The notes under the pieces: generated by a model
Told to the model about the DNA's origin: nothing
Database searches by the model: none
The model's input: the letters and a program-made list of their open reading frames with translations, nothing else
Translations under genes and position numbers: made by a program
In this document: in pieces, positions 31,823-40,623 of the stretch
Layout: the number at the start of each line of letters is the position of its first letter
Numbering within the stretch: the first letter of the stretch is position 1
NCBI GenBank assembly: GCA_000026125.1
Contig: CU207211.1
Coordinates: 558,001 to 622,000, forward strand
Reading direction: 5' to 3'
Length of the DNA stretch: 64,000 nt
DNA from: Herminiimonas arsenicoxydans
GTDB lineage: Bacteria; Pseudomonadota; Gammaproteobacteria; Burkholderiales; Burkholderiaceae_D

Positions 31823-32698
31823 CTATTTTTCCGCCAGCAGTACGCGACTTACTTCATCGAACTGCAATTCCGTTTCATGAAATACCTGCAGATAAACTTC
31901 TTCACTCAGTCCCAGCCCTTCCCATGCGCCTGACGATACCGGCGGCACCAGATCATCTTCCTGTCCTGACAGATCAAGTGCGTGCACGATGGCATTGGCA
32001 ATATGCACGATGGAGGCGAGTGAGTTGCTTTTCTGCCCTTCCGGCTTGTGATGGCCTGCAATCGCATGGCGAATCGTGTCGGAAAAATTCCAGTGCCCAG
32101 CCAGTGCTTCGCCTGCCATCGCATGGTCTATGCCCATTATCGCCTGTTCGGCATCCAGCCACTGGCAATCGTGTAGCTTGCGGTAGGCGATGACGGTATC
32201 GTATTCGCGGCGAAAGTAAGTGATGAGTAGCAGGCGGCCGATATCATGCAGCAAGCCGGCGGTAAATGCGTAATCCTGATTGACGTGCAGATGCCGCGCC
32301 AATACGCGTGCACAGACTGCCGTTGCGATTGCATGTCGCCATATCGCGATGAAATTCAATCCGGCACTGCTGGACGAGGGGAAGTAGCCGGTCAATGCAT
32401 TTGCCGTTACTACATGCCGCACCGAATCCACGCCTATCAGTGTGATGGCCTGCTGAATCGTCGTGACCTTGGCCTGCACACCGTAAAATGAAGAGTTGGC
32501 AAAGCGCAGCGTCTTGGCGGCGAGTGCCTGATCGAGCATTACCTTGCGGGTAATGATGTTGATATCGTCGTCATCGGGGCCTATGCTTTTCATCAAATCC
32601 TGCACGATGGCCGGCAAGGCCGGCAGGTCGCGAATCTGGTCAAGAACCCGTTGAAAATGCAGTGTACTGATATTCGGTTCAGGAAGCGGGAACGTCAT
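31823..32698 (-). CDS. HDOD domain protein
   Basis: 291 residues. HDOD domain from about 12 to 215, including the LPALPAIVQDLMK start and the HDIGRLL segment that keeps the His-Asp pair. In this family the metal site is often incomplete and the proteins act as signalling scaffolds rather than hydrolases. The start ATG at 32696-32698 overlaps the stop of the upstream gene by four bases (ATGA). Part of the four-gene signalling cluster. Confidence 0.9.
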   Translation of the reverse strand: MTFPLPEPNISTLHFQRVLDQIRDLPALPAIVQDLMKSIGPDDDDINIITRKVMLDQALAAKTLRFANSSFYGVQAKVTTIQQAITLIGVDSVRHVVTANALTGYFPSSSSAGLNFIAIWRHAIATAVCARVLARHLHVNQDYAFTAGLLHDIGRLLLITYFRREYDTVIAYRKLHDCQWLDAEQAIMGIDHAMAGEALAGHWNFSDTIRHAIAGHHKPEGQKSNSLASIVHIANAIVHALDLSGQEDDLVPPVSSGAWEGLGLSEEVYLQVFHETELQFDEVSRVLLAEK

Positions 32699-33027
32699 GG
32701 CTGCCCTCCGAGGCGAAAACCGCGTACGTAGCGCTGTAACAAGACATTGGCTGGACTATCGTCCAGTTTGCGAAAAAGCCGCTCGAGCCGGCGCTGGAAA
32801 TGTGCATGCTGTACGGCCTCTTCTTCCGGCGTTAATTCTCCCGTCATGATGCTGAGCGAAACGACATCGTGCCGGCGCAGCGATTCGATGGTTTGCTCGG
32901 TCAGCGTTACGCCTTTCGGCAGCAACACCTGTCCTTGCAAATCGAGCAGATCATCCGACAGAATCATGCCGGGGCTTACTTCTGCTAATGCAAGTTGAGT
33001 CTTGATGGTGGTCACGATGGCTCTCAT
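32695..33027 (-). CDS. conserved hypothetical partner of the HDOD protein
   Basis: 110 residues. The segment SPGMILSDDLLDLQGQVLLP followed by KGVTLTEQTIESLRRHDV resembles the short beta-rich domain that often precedes HD-GYP phosphodiesterases; the rest is helical and charged (QRRLERLFRKLDD). It overlaps the HDOD gene by four bases and is clearly translated with it. A regulatory or adaptor role in cyclic di-GMP signalling is inferred from the context only. Confidence 0.7.
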   Translation of the reverse strand: MRAIVTTIKTQLALAEVSPGMILSDDLLDLQGQVLLPKGVTLTEQTIESLRRHDVVSLSIMTGELTPEEEAVQHAHFQRRLERLFRKLDDSPANVLLQRYVRGFRLGGQP

Positions 33028-33178
33028 TTTTCTGGCTTGAGACTAGCTTACCACCGGGCACGGGATGTATCCATCTGGAAATAGTTTGCGTGTTGTATGC
33101 AGACGCCTGGCGGAAAGTGCAAGCGCTGAGAGATGCGGAAAAAGAGAAATAGTGCGCTTGCAATATGCTTGCTACGAG

Positions 33179-34324
33179 TTACAGGCAGTACCTGTCCCGC
33201 CCCATATTTTTTGCCTCGTACAAGGCAGCGTCTGCGCGACGCAACAGTTGCGCCCATGAACACTCGGCATTCCTGGGCAAAATCGCCATGCCGATGCTGA
33301 TGGTCACTGGATGGATACCGAGAAAACGGTATTCACGCATCGCCTCAACCAGACGCTGGCCGATCTGCACCGCGCTCTGGCTATCGACACCGGGCAGGAT
33401 AACCAGAAATTCTTCTCCGCCATAACGGCCCACCATATCGATAGAGCGGCAGGTTTGCTGCAGCACGGCGGCAACTTCTGCAATAACCGTATCGCCGGCG
33501 GCATGGCCGAACTCATCGTTAAAGCGTTTGAACAGATCGATATCGATAAATGCGATGGCCAAATCGCGTTGCAGGCGGATGGATAGATACAGTTCGCGTT
33601 CGCCGGCGGCAACAATGGCACGGCGATTGAATAGCTTGCTCAATTCATCGTGCGTTGCCAAATGACGGTTTTCTTCGACCGTGCGTTCAAAATACAGCAA
33701 TAGCAAACCGATCGAGAACAGTACCGTGCCGACGGTAGGAATCAGGTAAGTCACGATGACTTCAGGCGTGGTGGAAAGGATCGTCGTCATCCGGCCCTCG
33801 CTGATATAGGTCACCGCGATGCCGATTTTCAGGACATAGCTGACCATCAGCAGCACGATTGCACCTTGCACCAGCCTTTGGACAAAGGTGCGTGGCGAAC
33901 CGCCTTGTCCCTGCCAGATCGCCTGGAAGCTTAATCCGAGCAGGGCCAAGGTAGTGACGGAATACAGGATGGAGCGCTGAGCGGCTGTGGCATCGACATA
34001 CAACAGCACGGCAAGCGTCAGCAGGAATGCGGTAAAAATACCCCAGCCCCACTTTTTGGGCTGTTTTTTATAAAAAACAAGGATGCCGTGCCATTGATAA
34101 ATCAAGCCGGCTATGATCAGGCCGGTCCCGCTCAGCAGCACGAAAGCACGCGGCAGGCGATTGTTCAGGATGGCGATCAATACGCCCAGCGCTATATAGC
34201 TGCCGGATATGGCCCAGTAACGGGTGCATTTGTCGGTGGGTGCAGCAAAAAAAACACCGGCCATGACCAGTGCAATACAAAATTGCACAAGAATCAATAC
34301 GGTACCGGCAGTGAGTGCATCCAT
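33179..34324 (-). CDS. membrane-bound diguanylate cyclase
   Basis: 381 residues from the ATG at 34322-34324 (a GTG at 34366 would add 14). About seven membrane segments from 3 to 212, then a GGDEF domain to the C-terminus with GGEEF at 302-306 and the I-site RSID at 293-296. An active, product-inhibited cyclic di-GMP synthase is expected. Same strand as the HDOD cluster but 151 bases upstream, so possibly its own transcription unit. Confidence 0.9.
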   Translation of the reverse strand: MDALTAGTVLILVQFCIALVMAGVFFAAPTDKCTRYWAISGSYIALGVLIAILNNRLPRAFVLLSGTGLIIAGLIYQWHGILVFYKKQPKKWGWGIFTAFLLTLAVLLYVDATAAQRSILYSVTTLALLGLSFQAIWQGQGGSPRTFVQRLVQGAIVLLMVSYVLKIGIAVTYISEGRMTTILSTTPEVIVTYLIPTVGTVLFSIGLLLLYFERTVEENRHLATHDELSKLFNRRAIVAAGERELYLSIRLQRDLAIAFIDIDLFKRFNDEFGHAAGDTVIAEVAAVLQQTCRSIDMVGRYGGEEFLVILPGVDSQSAVQIGQRLVEAMREYRFLGIHPVTISIGMAILPRNAECSWAQLLRRADAALYEAKNMGRDRYCL

Positions 34325-34547
34325 GATGGTGCGATCCGAAGCTGAAAAGCATGCTGAAATTTGCACGCTTGAAACAAGTCTAGCGGATTCTCATGGGAAA
34401 TATTGTTAATTATTGTGCCGCAAAAAAATAGAAAAGCAACGGCCGAAAATAGCAATCCAGGCCGCGCAGGATGCACACATTCTGCTGCTATTGTCGCCTG
34501 TGAAAACCGGGGGTAGGATGCTGGGATCATGTCAAGCCGGAGTCATC

Positions 34548-35084
34548 ATGTCCAAGCCTCTTATTGCCGCTCTTGTTGCCTCGCCCATGTTTCTGCTGAC
34601 CGTACCGGGGTTCGCCGCGGGCAATATAAAACCCGGTTTGTGGGAAATGACAATGCAATCGGACATGACGAAAAACATGCCGAAGATGTCGCCGGAACAA
34701 ATCCAGCAAATGCGCAAGATGGGCATTGATATGGCGCAGTTGCAAAGCGGCACCATCGTCAACAAGATTTGCATCACGAAGGAAATGGCCGAGCGCGATG
34801 GGATGGCGCAGATGAGTGCGAAGGAAACCGGTTGCGAGATCAAGAATACGCAACGCAGCGGCGCGACTTATACGATGGATATGGTGTGCAATGGCCCGGC
34901 GATGAAAGGCCAGGGGACGATCAAAACCGTCTATGCCAGTGACCAGAGTTTCAGCACCAGTTCGACCTTCAAGGGCACAGTTGGCGGCAGGCCGGTCGAT
35001 GACCGCAATGATAGTAGCGGTAAATGGCTGAGCGCCAACTGCGGCTCGGTCAAACCGATGCAGGATCCGATGCAGAAAAAATAA
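34548..35084 (+). CDS. DUF3617 family secreted protein
   Basis: 178 residues. A Sec signal peptide (MSKPLIAALVASPMFLLTVPGFAAG) is followed by the family motif KPGLWEMTMQS and a Cys-containing beta-rich domain (C at KICITKEM, GCEIKNT, MVCNGP). Periplasmic; function unknown. I start at the ATG at 34548, behind GGAG; the frame is open to 34413 but lacks coding character there. Divergent from the membrane diguanylate cyclase gene. Confidence 0.85.
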   Translation: MSKPLIAALVASPMFLLTVPGFAAGNIKPGLWEMTMQSDMTKNMPKMSPEQIQQMRKMGIDMAQLQSGTIVNKICITKEMAERDGMAQMSAKETGCEIKNTQRSGATYTMDMVCNGPAMKGQGTIKTVYASDQSFSTSSTFKGTVGGRPVDDRNDSSGKWLSANCGSVKPMQDPMQKK

Positions 35085-35126
35085 GATGCCGGGAATGGCG
35101 GGGATATGCATACCCCCGATGACGAT

Positions 35127-35522
35127 TTATTCTTCTTCCGGCATGGTCTGCGCATACTGGCGCAAATCGTCCAGGCTGACGATTTGCAGAACCGTCTGAT
35201 TGGTACTTTCCAGCACCACCTTGGGCGCCATGCCGGCGTGCCATGCTTCCACCCAGCGATCGGCGCACAAGCACCATTGATCGCCCGGCTTCAAACCGGG
35301 GAAATTCCATTCCGGGCGCGGCGTGGATAAATCATTCCCGCATTCCTTGCTGAATTCCAGGAACGCTGCCGTCATCACGGTGCAAATGATATGCGTGCCG
35401 ACATCCTCTTCATTGGTCTTGCAGCAACCATCGCGGAAAAATCCGGTCAGCGGCTTGAAGGAACAGGGCACCAGAGGTTCGCCGAATACGTTTTTGGCTA
35501 TGGGTAGAGTGGCTTGCGTCAT
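35127..35522 (-). CDS. DUF2237 family protein
   Basis: 131 residues, nearly all one DUF2237 domain: KNVFGEPLVPCSFKPLTGFF, RDGCC, GTHIICT and GDQWCLCADRWVEA. The many conserved Cys and Trp suggest a metal-binding or redox fold, but no activity is established. I take the ATG at 35520-35522; a longer frame to 35564 lacks support. Convergent with the DUF3617 gene. Confidence 0.88.
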   Translation of the reverse strand: MTQATLPIAKNVFGEPLVPCSFKPLTGFFRDGCCKTNEEDVGTHIICTVMTAAFLEFSKECGNDLSTPRPEWNFPGLKPGDQWCLCADRWVEAWHAGMAPKVVLESTNQTVLQIVSLDDLRQYAQTMPEEE

Positions 35523-35633
35523 GGGAAATTTGCTGGATATGGCATGGTAAGTTCGAGTCTGCAACTATACGCGCAAACAGGCTGTAGAGTCAGTACGGTA
35601 TTGCGTCGGTTTCGCATGTGCAATGGCGCAACT

Positions 35634-36035
35634 TCAATCGTGCTGGCGCAGACTTTGTTCCATGTCTTCCATCTCGATTTCGATTGCCTTGGTGCTGATG
35701 GTGATTTCATGCAGCGACACCAGCAGCGACAACACCAGCATGAAGATGCTGAGGCCGAAGATGACTTTCGCAATCACAATCAGTTCGATAAAAACCAGCA
35801 GCATGGACAGTGCGCACAACAGAAAAGACATTACGCCCATCGCCTGCATGCGTCTTATCAATAGTACGCGTTGGCGCAGATTGGAAATTTGTCGTATCAC
35901 TTCTTCCCGCGCGCCATTCTGATACTTGACGTGCAACTGGCGTATCAGTTGCGCCGTTACCAGAAAGCGGTTGGTATATGCCAGCAGCAGGAGCGAGATG
36001 GCGGGAAAGAGCAGGGCGGGAGTCGTCAGATCCAT
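35634..36035 (-). CDS. DUF2721 family membrane protein
   Basis: 133 residues, with a membrane segment near 8-25 and two more at about 65-108. The family pattern PAISLLLLAYTNRFLVTAQL at the start and QRVLLIRRMQAMG in the cytoplasmic loop is present. No function is known. The stop is 111 bases from the DUF2237 gene start. Confidence 0.8.
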   Translation of the reverse strand: MDLTTPALLFPAISLLLLAYTNRFLVTAQLIRQLHVKYQNGAREEVIRQISNLRQRVLLIRRMQAMGVMSFLLCALSMLLVFIELIVIAKVIFGLSIFMLVLSLLVSLHEITISTKAIEIEMEDMEQSLRQHD

Positions 36036-36248
36036 AAGTTCATCTAGTAAGGGTGAGTCTAGAAAAAGGCATATCCGCGCTTGTGGCGCAGCATGATCAA
36101 TTACACAAAAGACAGCTCCGTCATGGTGGTAAACGGGTTTGCCGAATTGCGCAGCAGGAGAAAAGGCCGGGTGAGCAGCTTCAACCTGACCGCAGTATCT
36201 GTTGATACTGCCGTGTTGCTATTGTAATGGCGAAGGCTGACGGCAGGA

Positions 36249-36896
36249 TTACGCCGCAGGGTTGCGTTTGACAAAAAACAGGCCGGCGCCGATCGCCATC
36301 AGCAAGCCGCCAAAGAAGCGATTCTGTTTTTTTACGGCGTGTGCGTCGTGGAAGAAGCGCTGCATTGCAGAGGCTGCCAGCGCATAAGCGTGCATCACGA
36401 TCACATCGATGGTGCACATCGTTAGCGCTAGTATCAGCAGTTGCGGCAACAGCGGCGCACTCTGCACAATAAACTGCGGCAAGACCGCCACCATGAAAAT
36501 CACGCCTTTGGGATTGGTCGCGTTGGTAAAGAATCCGAGCAGGAAGCGCTTGCGCCAGCTTGGCACATGCGTGGGTGTCGCTACCGGTGCCCTCACATCC
36601 GGCGGGATGGTTACTTTTGCGCGCCACTGATTCCAGCCGAGATAAATCAGATACAAGGCGCCGACCGTCTTGACGATGTTGAACGCGACTTCGGATGCCA
36701 GTAATAGCGAGCCGACGCCGGCGCCGGCGATCAGCAACAGCAGGATCAATCCGGCTTGCAGGCCGATAATCGTGCCGGTGGTTTTCTTCACGCCATACGA
36801 CAAGCCGTGCGACATGGACAGCACTGCACCGGAGCCGGGAGAAACAGCGATAACAACAGCCGCGACAAGGAAGGTGAGCCAGAGGGTGAGAGTCAT
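36249..36896 (-). CDS. LysE/RhtB family amino-acid exporter
   Basis: 215 residues with about six membrane segments. The family motif SPGSGAVLSMSHGLSYGVK, with its Pro-Gly pair, lies after TM1, and FTNATNPKGVIFMVAVLPQF is typical too. Exports amino acids or their derivatives; the substrate is unknown. The ATG at 36894-36896 gives the family N-terminus; the open frame to 37028 adds 44 residues that overlap the upstream spacer. Confidence 0.85.
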   Translation of the reverse strand: MTLTLWLTFLVAAVVIAVSPGSGAVLSMSHGLSYGVKKTTGTIIGLQAGLILLLLIAGAGVGSLLLASEVAFNIVKTVGALYLIYLGWNQWRAKVTIPPDVRAPVATPTHVPSWRKRFLLGFFTNATNPKGVIFMVAVLPQFIVQSAPLLPQLLILALTMCTIDVIVMHAYALAASAMQRFFHDAHAVKKQNRFFGGLLMAIGAGLFFVKRNPAA

Positions 36897-37077
36897 GATG
36901 GCGATACGGCAAAGCGACATGATAAACCTTGTCGACGCGGCCTGCTTTTCTGTGCGCAGCCAGACGACAGAAAGGCATCGGGGCCAGAATATGGAAACTG
37001 CTGCCGGCCCCTCCACAAATTTATCCAAATTGATTACACTGGAATTGTCTGCCCTTGCAGGTCTGCCTGTTACACGT

Positions 37078-37154
37078 CGGGGTGTAGCTCAGCCCGGTAG
37101 AGTACTGCGTTCGGGACGCAGGAGCCGGAGGTTCGAATCCTCTCACCCCGACCA
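37078..37154 (+). tRNA. tRNA-Pro (CGG)
   Basis: 77 bases with encoded CCA. Acceptor CGGGGTG pairs with CACCCCG, the anticodon stem is CTGCG/CGCAG and the loop TTCGGGA places CGG as the anticodon. T arm GGAGGTTCGAATCCTC. Stand-alone gene; a degraded ORF lies directly 3'. Confidence 0.97.
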
Positions 37155-37205
37155 CGAAAATGCTTATAGAACAGGTGTTTATGTTCTGTTGGTGGCAGCT
37201 TTTAG

Positions 37206-37689
37206 CAGGATTACGCGGGTAATTGGTGGCTATGCGCCAATCCTGGTAACTCCATTAATATACGGTCGGGTAGGCCTAACTGGTTGCCAAGTGAATATCC
37301 TTACTTCGATTACACCGCTGGATTGGAAGGAGATGCACGCTATGGTTGGGCCGATATGAATTTCTACAGCGTCGCTCGAAAATGGTATGTGAATGCTGAG
37401 ATAAAAATCCGGCTTGCAGATATTGTTGGCTATCCGCATGAAAGTAAGGAGCCCCGTGTATTTGATCAGCCATATCCTTTTAAGGAGCTGTTCACAATGC
37501 AGGAAGGACAAATTTATGGGCCAATAGTCTGTAAAAAATTAGCGGACGACTTTAATTAATGGACGGCATGGAAAGATCGAGGCGATAGGGTTGCTTGGGG
37601 AAGTGGATATCTACGACTGGTTTTGCTCGTATCGTGCAATGGCGAACTTCACAGCCGATGACGGCGCATTTTGTCTTCGTTCTTCATAA
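37206..37689 (+). pseudogene. decayed protein-coding gene 3' of tRNA-Pro
   Basis: An open frame from 37206 reads GNWWLCANPGNSINIRSG, then YFDYTAGLEGDARYGWAD and LADDFN, and ends at a TAA (37557-37559). The same frame resumes with WTAWKDRGDRVAWGSG. From 37603 the next frame takes over with VDIYDWFCSYRAMANFTADD and ends GAFCLRSS with TAA at 37687-37689. So one stop and one frameshift break a gene that appears to have been about 160 codons. No start codon is found; a TTG at 37284 would give 91 residues. The protein family is not recognised. Its place beside a tRNA suggests a remnant of an integrated element. Confidence 0.5.
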
Positions 37690-37752
37690 TCTCGATTTGA
37701 TGCGGGCTCTGATCGTACAAAACCGCAATGCCGACCTTCATCAAAAACTGGT

Positions 37753-37782
37753 GAACATCCTCATATAAGAGCGAGGATGTTC
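37753..37782 (+). terminator. hairpin after the decayed gene
   Basis: GAACATCCTC (37753-37762) and GAGGATGTTC (37773-37782) make a perfect 10-bp stem with a 10-base loop, followed by TTTCG. Likely the old terminator of the decayed gene. Confidence 0.55.
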
Positions 37783-37917
37783 TTTCGTGTCCGCAATCGG
37801 CTGCGGATTCAATCGGTGGATGCAACACACTAAAGGCTATGCGAATAGCTGGAGTGTTGTAACGGGATCTCGTACAAGAACCATTTACACCAACAGCCAG
37901 AAGCAGACATGCGATGC

Positions 37918-37959
37918 CTACAAAGAAAAGGCGACCAATTGGTCGCCTTTTCTTTGTAG
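37918..37959. terminator. perfect 42-bp palindrome, bidirectional terminator
   Basis: The 21 bases at 37918-37938 are the exact reverse complement of 37939-37959, with no spacer (centre CCAATTGG). A- and T-rich arms on both sides give T runs in either direction. It starts 11 bases after the autotransporter stop, which it probably terminates. Confidence 0.85.
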
Positions 37960-37970
37960 TTCGAGCAGTC

Positions 37971-40373
37971 TTAGAAAGCCCAATTAGCCCGGACTGACGC
38001 CGTGTGGTTCAGATAGTCGGAACGCCCTTCCGCATCATAACGGACCGTGATTGTCGTTCCGTTCAAAGTCTTGTGACTATAGCCCATGCCGCCACGTACC
38101 AGCCACGGTGAGTGGTTTATGCCTGTCGTCACGAATGATTGCCCAGGTGCACCAGCATAGGCAGCAACGATATTGCCGCTTTCATTGATGGTGTCGTAAC
38201 CGACGCCGAAGTTGGCTTCGATTTTGGATACAGCCGTGAAGTGATGCTGCAAATGGGCGTCTGCACTGATAACGAATGCATCGGTCTTTTGTGCAGCGAC
38301 ATTCAGGTTCAATGCGCCGGCACCGGTTTCGCTGTAGCGCTGTGATTTCATCCAAGTGTAATCAGCACGCAGGCTTGGGGTCAGTGTTGTCGCTGCATTC
38401 AAGGATATCGCCTGACTCAGGGCTGCACCGACGTGTGCAGTGTAGGTGCGATAGTCCGCTGTTGCGGTGCGATTCAAGCCGCCAAAGTTGAGCTGACGCG
38501 TACTCTCGTTGCTGTTCACGCCGACATCACCCTGGAAGGAGACGCTGCGATTGTTACCGATATCCTTGCTGCCGTATGCAGAAAATACATGCGAGTCGAT
38601 GTTGGCGCGTTGTGCTGTTCCGGACAGATCGGTATTGCCATTGACGGAGGTCTTGGCGTAACCGTAAGCTACACCAAAACGCGCATCTGTGGCGACCTGT
38701 GCATCGGCACCCAGGCCCAGACCCCAGCTGTCGGCGGTAAAGCCGGCAGTACCATTGCGGTCATCCTGCGTAGCACGGGAACCGAATACTTTGCCCCATG
38801 CCTCTTTGTTCGACAGCGCATCCCCCGACGACAGGCCAGTCATGCTGCCACCAGCACCATTGCGGTGTTGCACCAAGGTCTGGAATGCTGACAGCGCACC
38901 TTGTACAGCCTGGGTACCCGATACCAGCGGCAAGGTTTGCGTCACTGCGCGAGACACATCGCGATTGTTGGTCAATTGTCCCAAGGCGTTGATGACATTG
39001 CCCATATCACCACCAGCACTAGCGTTCAATTGGCCATCCAGAATGGCCGCAGCACCGCGCGCGGATACATTCCCTTGTCCAGTGACTGCGCCCAGAATAC
39101 CCGTGCCGGTGGAGCTGTTAGATACGACTTTCAGATTGACGCTATTGTTGTCGCGAACTGCCAAGAAGTTAAACAAGGCCGAGTTGTCGGTGACCTTAAA
39201 GCCACTCTCAGTCAAGGTGCCGGCTGTAATCACGTTGAGTAGGATATTGTCTTTTGCCAGTGTATTGACCGAGGCAACATCGACATTGATGTTCGCATTG
39301 GGGTTGAATGTCGCAGTGCCGGTGACATGGAGCTTGCCGTAATCAGTTGCATTGCGGGCGCCTATGACGAGTGTCTGGCTAGCGCTCTGATTATAGGTGC
39401 CGAACTGCAAAGTTCCTTCCGATATCGTGGTGTTTCCGGCATAGGAATTTTGGCCACTAATATTTAATGTACCGCTACCCAGCTTGGTCAAGCCACCGAG
39501 ACCAGCAAGGACGCCAGCGGTTTCCAATCTGACCGTCAAATTTTGAGTATCGATAAAGGCTCCGCCAGCCATAACATTCACACCGCCGGCTGCAAAGTCT
39601 TGCAGAAGGTTGGTATTGGCAGCGGTCGCGCGCAGGATGCCGCCATCCCAGTTGAAGGTCGCAGTACCTAAACCTTTTTTCACATAAGCTGTTTCCAGCA
39701 CACCGCGTGCACCATCCTCGTTGCTGAGGTGTAGCGTGCCTGCGCTACCAGCATCTTTCGCAAGTTGGGTGTACGGGCTAGTTACGGTCCCACCTCCTTT
39801 GATGTTGAGTGTGCCATGGCCGCTCTCGCCGACAATAAGGCTCTTAGTTGCATCGGTGGTTTCCCATCGTGAATCTGCGCCAGTAACGGTTACCGTGCCG
39901 GTGCCGGTTGCATTGGCACCGATATAACCTGTAAATCTATTGGTTACTTTGCCGCCATCTTTGATTTCGAGCGTACCCGTGCCCATGAAGCCGATAAGAA
40001 GGCTATCTATGTTTTTCCATATTGCATTGGGGCCAGCAACGGTTACCGTGCCCTTGCTGCCTGCGTTATAGCCAATATAGCCACCAGTATTCGATACTTC
40101 CCCGCCAGTTGTGATGGCTAGCGTACCGATACCGTCTCTACCAACGCTTAGGGGGGCTCCGATATTCCATATCGGTGTTGCCACTGATGACGGAGTGACA
40201 TCTCCGCTGACCGCGACTTGCGCGATTGCGCCGCCTGCAACGAGGCTGAGCGCCAAAACTAGGGCTGACTTTTTAAGAGCACCACCACCTTTCCCGGCAC
40301 TGCGCGCCAGTTCTGAAACAGCTTGCCAGACCTGCAGACTACGATTAAATATCAAACGATAACTATGGTTCAT
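37971..40373 (-). CDS. type V autotransporter adhesin-like protein
   Basis: 800 residues. It begins with an extended signal peptide region (MNHSYRLIFNRSLQVWQAVS, ELARSAGKG) followed by the usual hydrophobic core and an Ala-x-Ala site near 50. The passenger has three to four repeats of about 50 residues (roughly 80-230) of the form GTLxIxxGGxVTN...YIGxNAxGTGTVTVTG, then a PATR motif at about 295-325 (GSGTLNISGQNSYAGNTTIS). The beta-barrel covers about 545-800 and ends in Phe. It should place its passenger on the cell surface. I start at the ATG at 40371-40373 with GGAGAG eight bases upstream; the frame is open to 40457. Confidence 0.92.
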   Translation of the reverse strand: MNHSYRLIFNRSLQVWQAVSELARSAGKGGGALKKSALVLALSLVAGGAIAQVAVSGDVTPSSVATPIWNIGAPLSVGRDGIGTLAITTGGEVSNTGGYIGYNAGSKGTVTVAGPNAIWKNIDSLLIGFMGTGTLEIKDGGKVTNRFTGYIGANATGTGTVTVTGADSRWETTDATKSLIVGESGHGTLNIKGGGTVTSPYTQLAKDAGSAGTLHLSNEDGARGVLETAYVKKGLGTATFNWDGGILRATAANTNLLQDFAAGGVNVMAGGAFIDTQNLTVRLETAGVLAGLGGLTKLGSGTLNISGQNSYAGNTTISEGTLQFGTYNQSASQTLVIGARNATDYGKLHVTGTATFNPNANINVDVASVNTLAKDNILLNVITAGTLTESGFKVTDNSALFNFLAVRDNNSVNLKVVSNSSTGTGILGAVTGQGNVSARGAAAILDGQLNASAGGDMGNVINALGQLTNNRDVSRAVTQTLPLVSGTQAVQGALSAFQTLVQHRNGAGGSMTGLSSGDALSNKEAWGKVFGSRATQDDRNGTAGFTADSWGLGLGADAQVATDARFGVAYGYAKTSVNGNTDLSGTAQRANIDSHVFSAYGSKDIGNNRSVSFQGDVGVNSNESTRQLNFGGLNRTATADYRTYTAHVGAALSQAISLNAATTLTPSLRADYTWMKSQRYSETGAGALNLNVAAQKTDAFVISADAHLQHHFTAVSKIEANFGVGYDTINESGNIVAAYAGAPGQSFVTTGINHSPWLVRGGMGYSHKTLNGTTITVRYDAEGRSDYLNHTASVRANWAF

Positions 40374-40623
40374 GCGTGAAACTCTCCAGAGATGGGGGAC
40401 GTTGCATGCAGCAAGACTGGTGGCCGTCGTGCTGCATGGTGGGTATCGGCGACGCATCAGGGGGAAAAGACAGGAAGGGCGGCCTGCATGTCGGCTTGCC
40501 TGATGTTATCTACAGGCAAGATTAGACAGGGCGCCGGGAATTTTGAACATCACTGAAACTTGGTATTCGGTAATGTTTTTGCGAAAAATACGCGGAGGAG
40601 TTTCCTGATGGCGGGAAAAATAA

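Noticed and set aside
38900..40373. Repeated DNA in the autotransporter as a CRISPR or satellite array
   Set aside because: The repeats are degenerate in DNA, in frame and about 150 bases long; they are protein repeats of the passenger.
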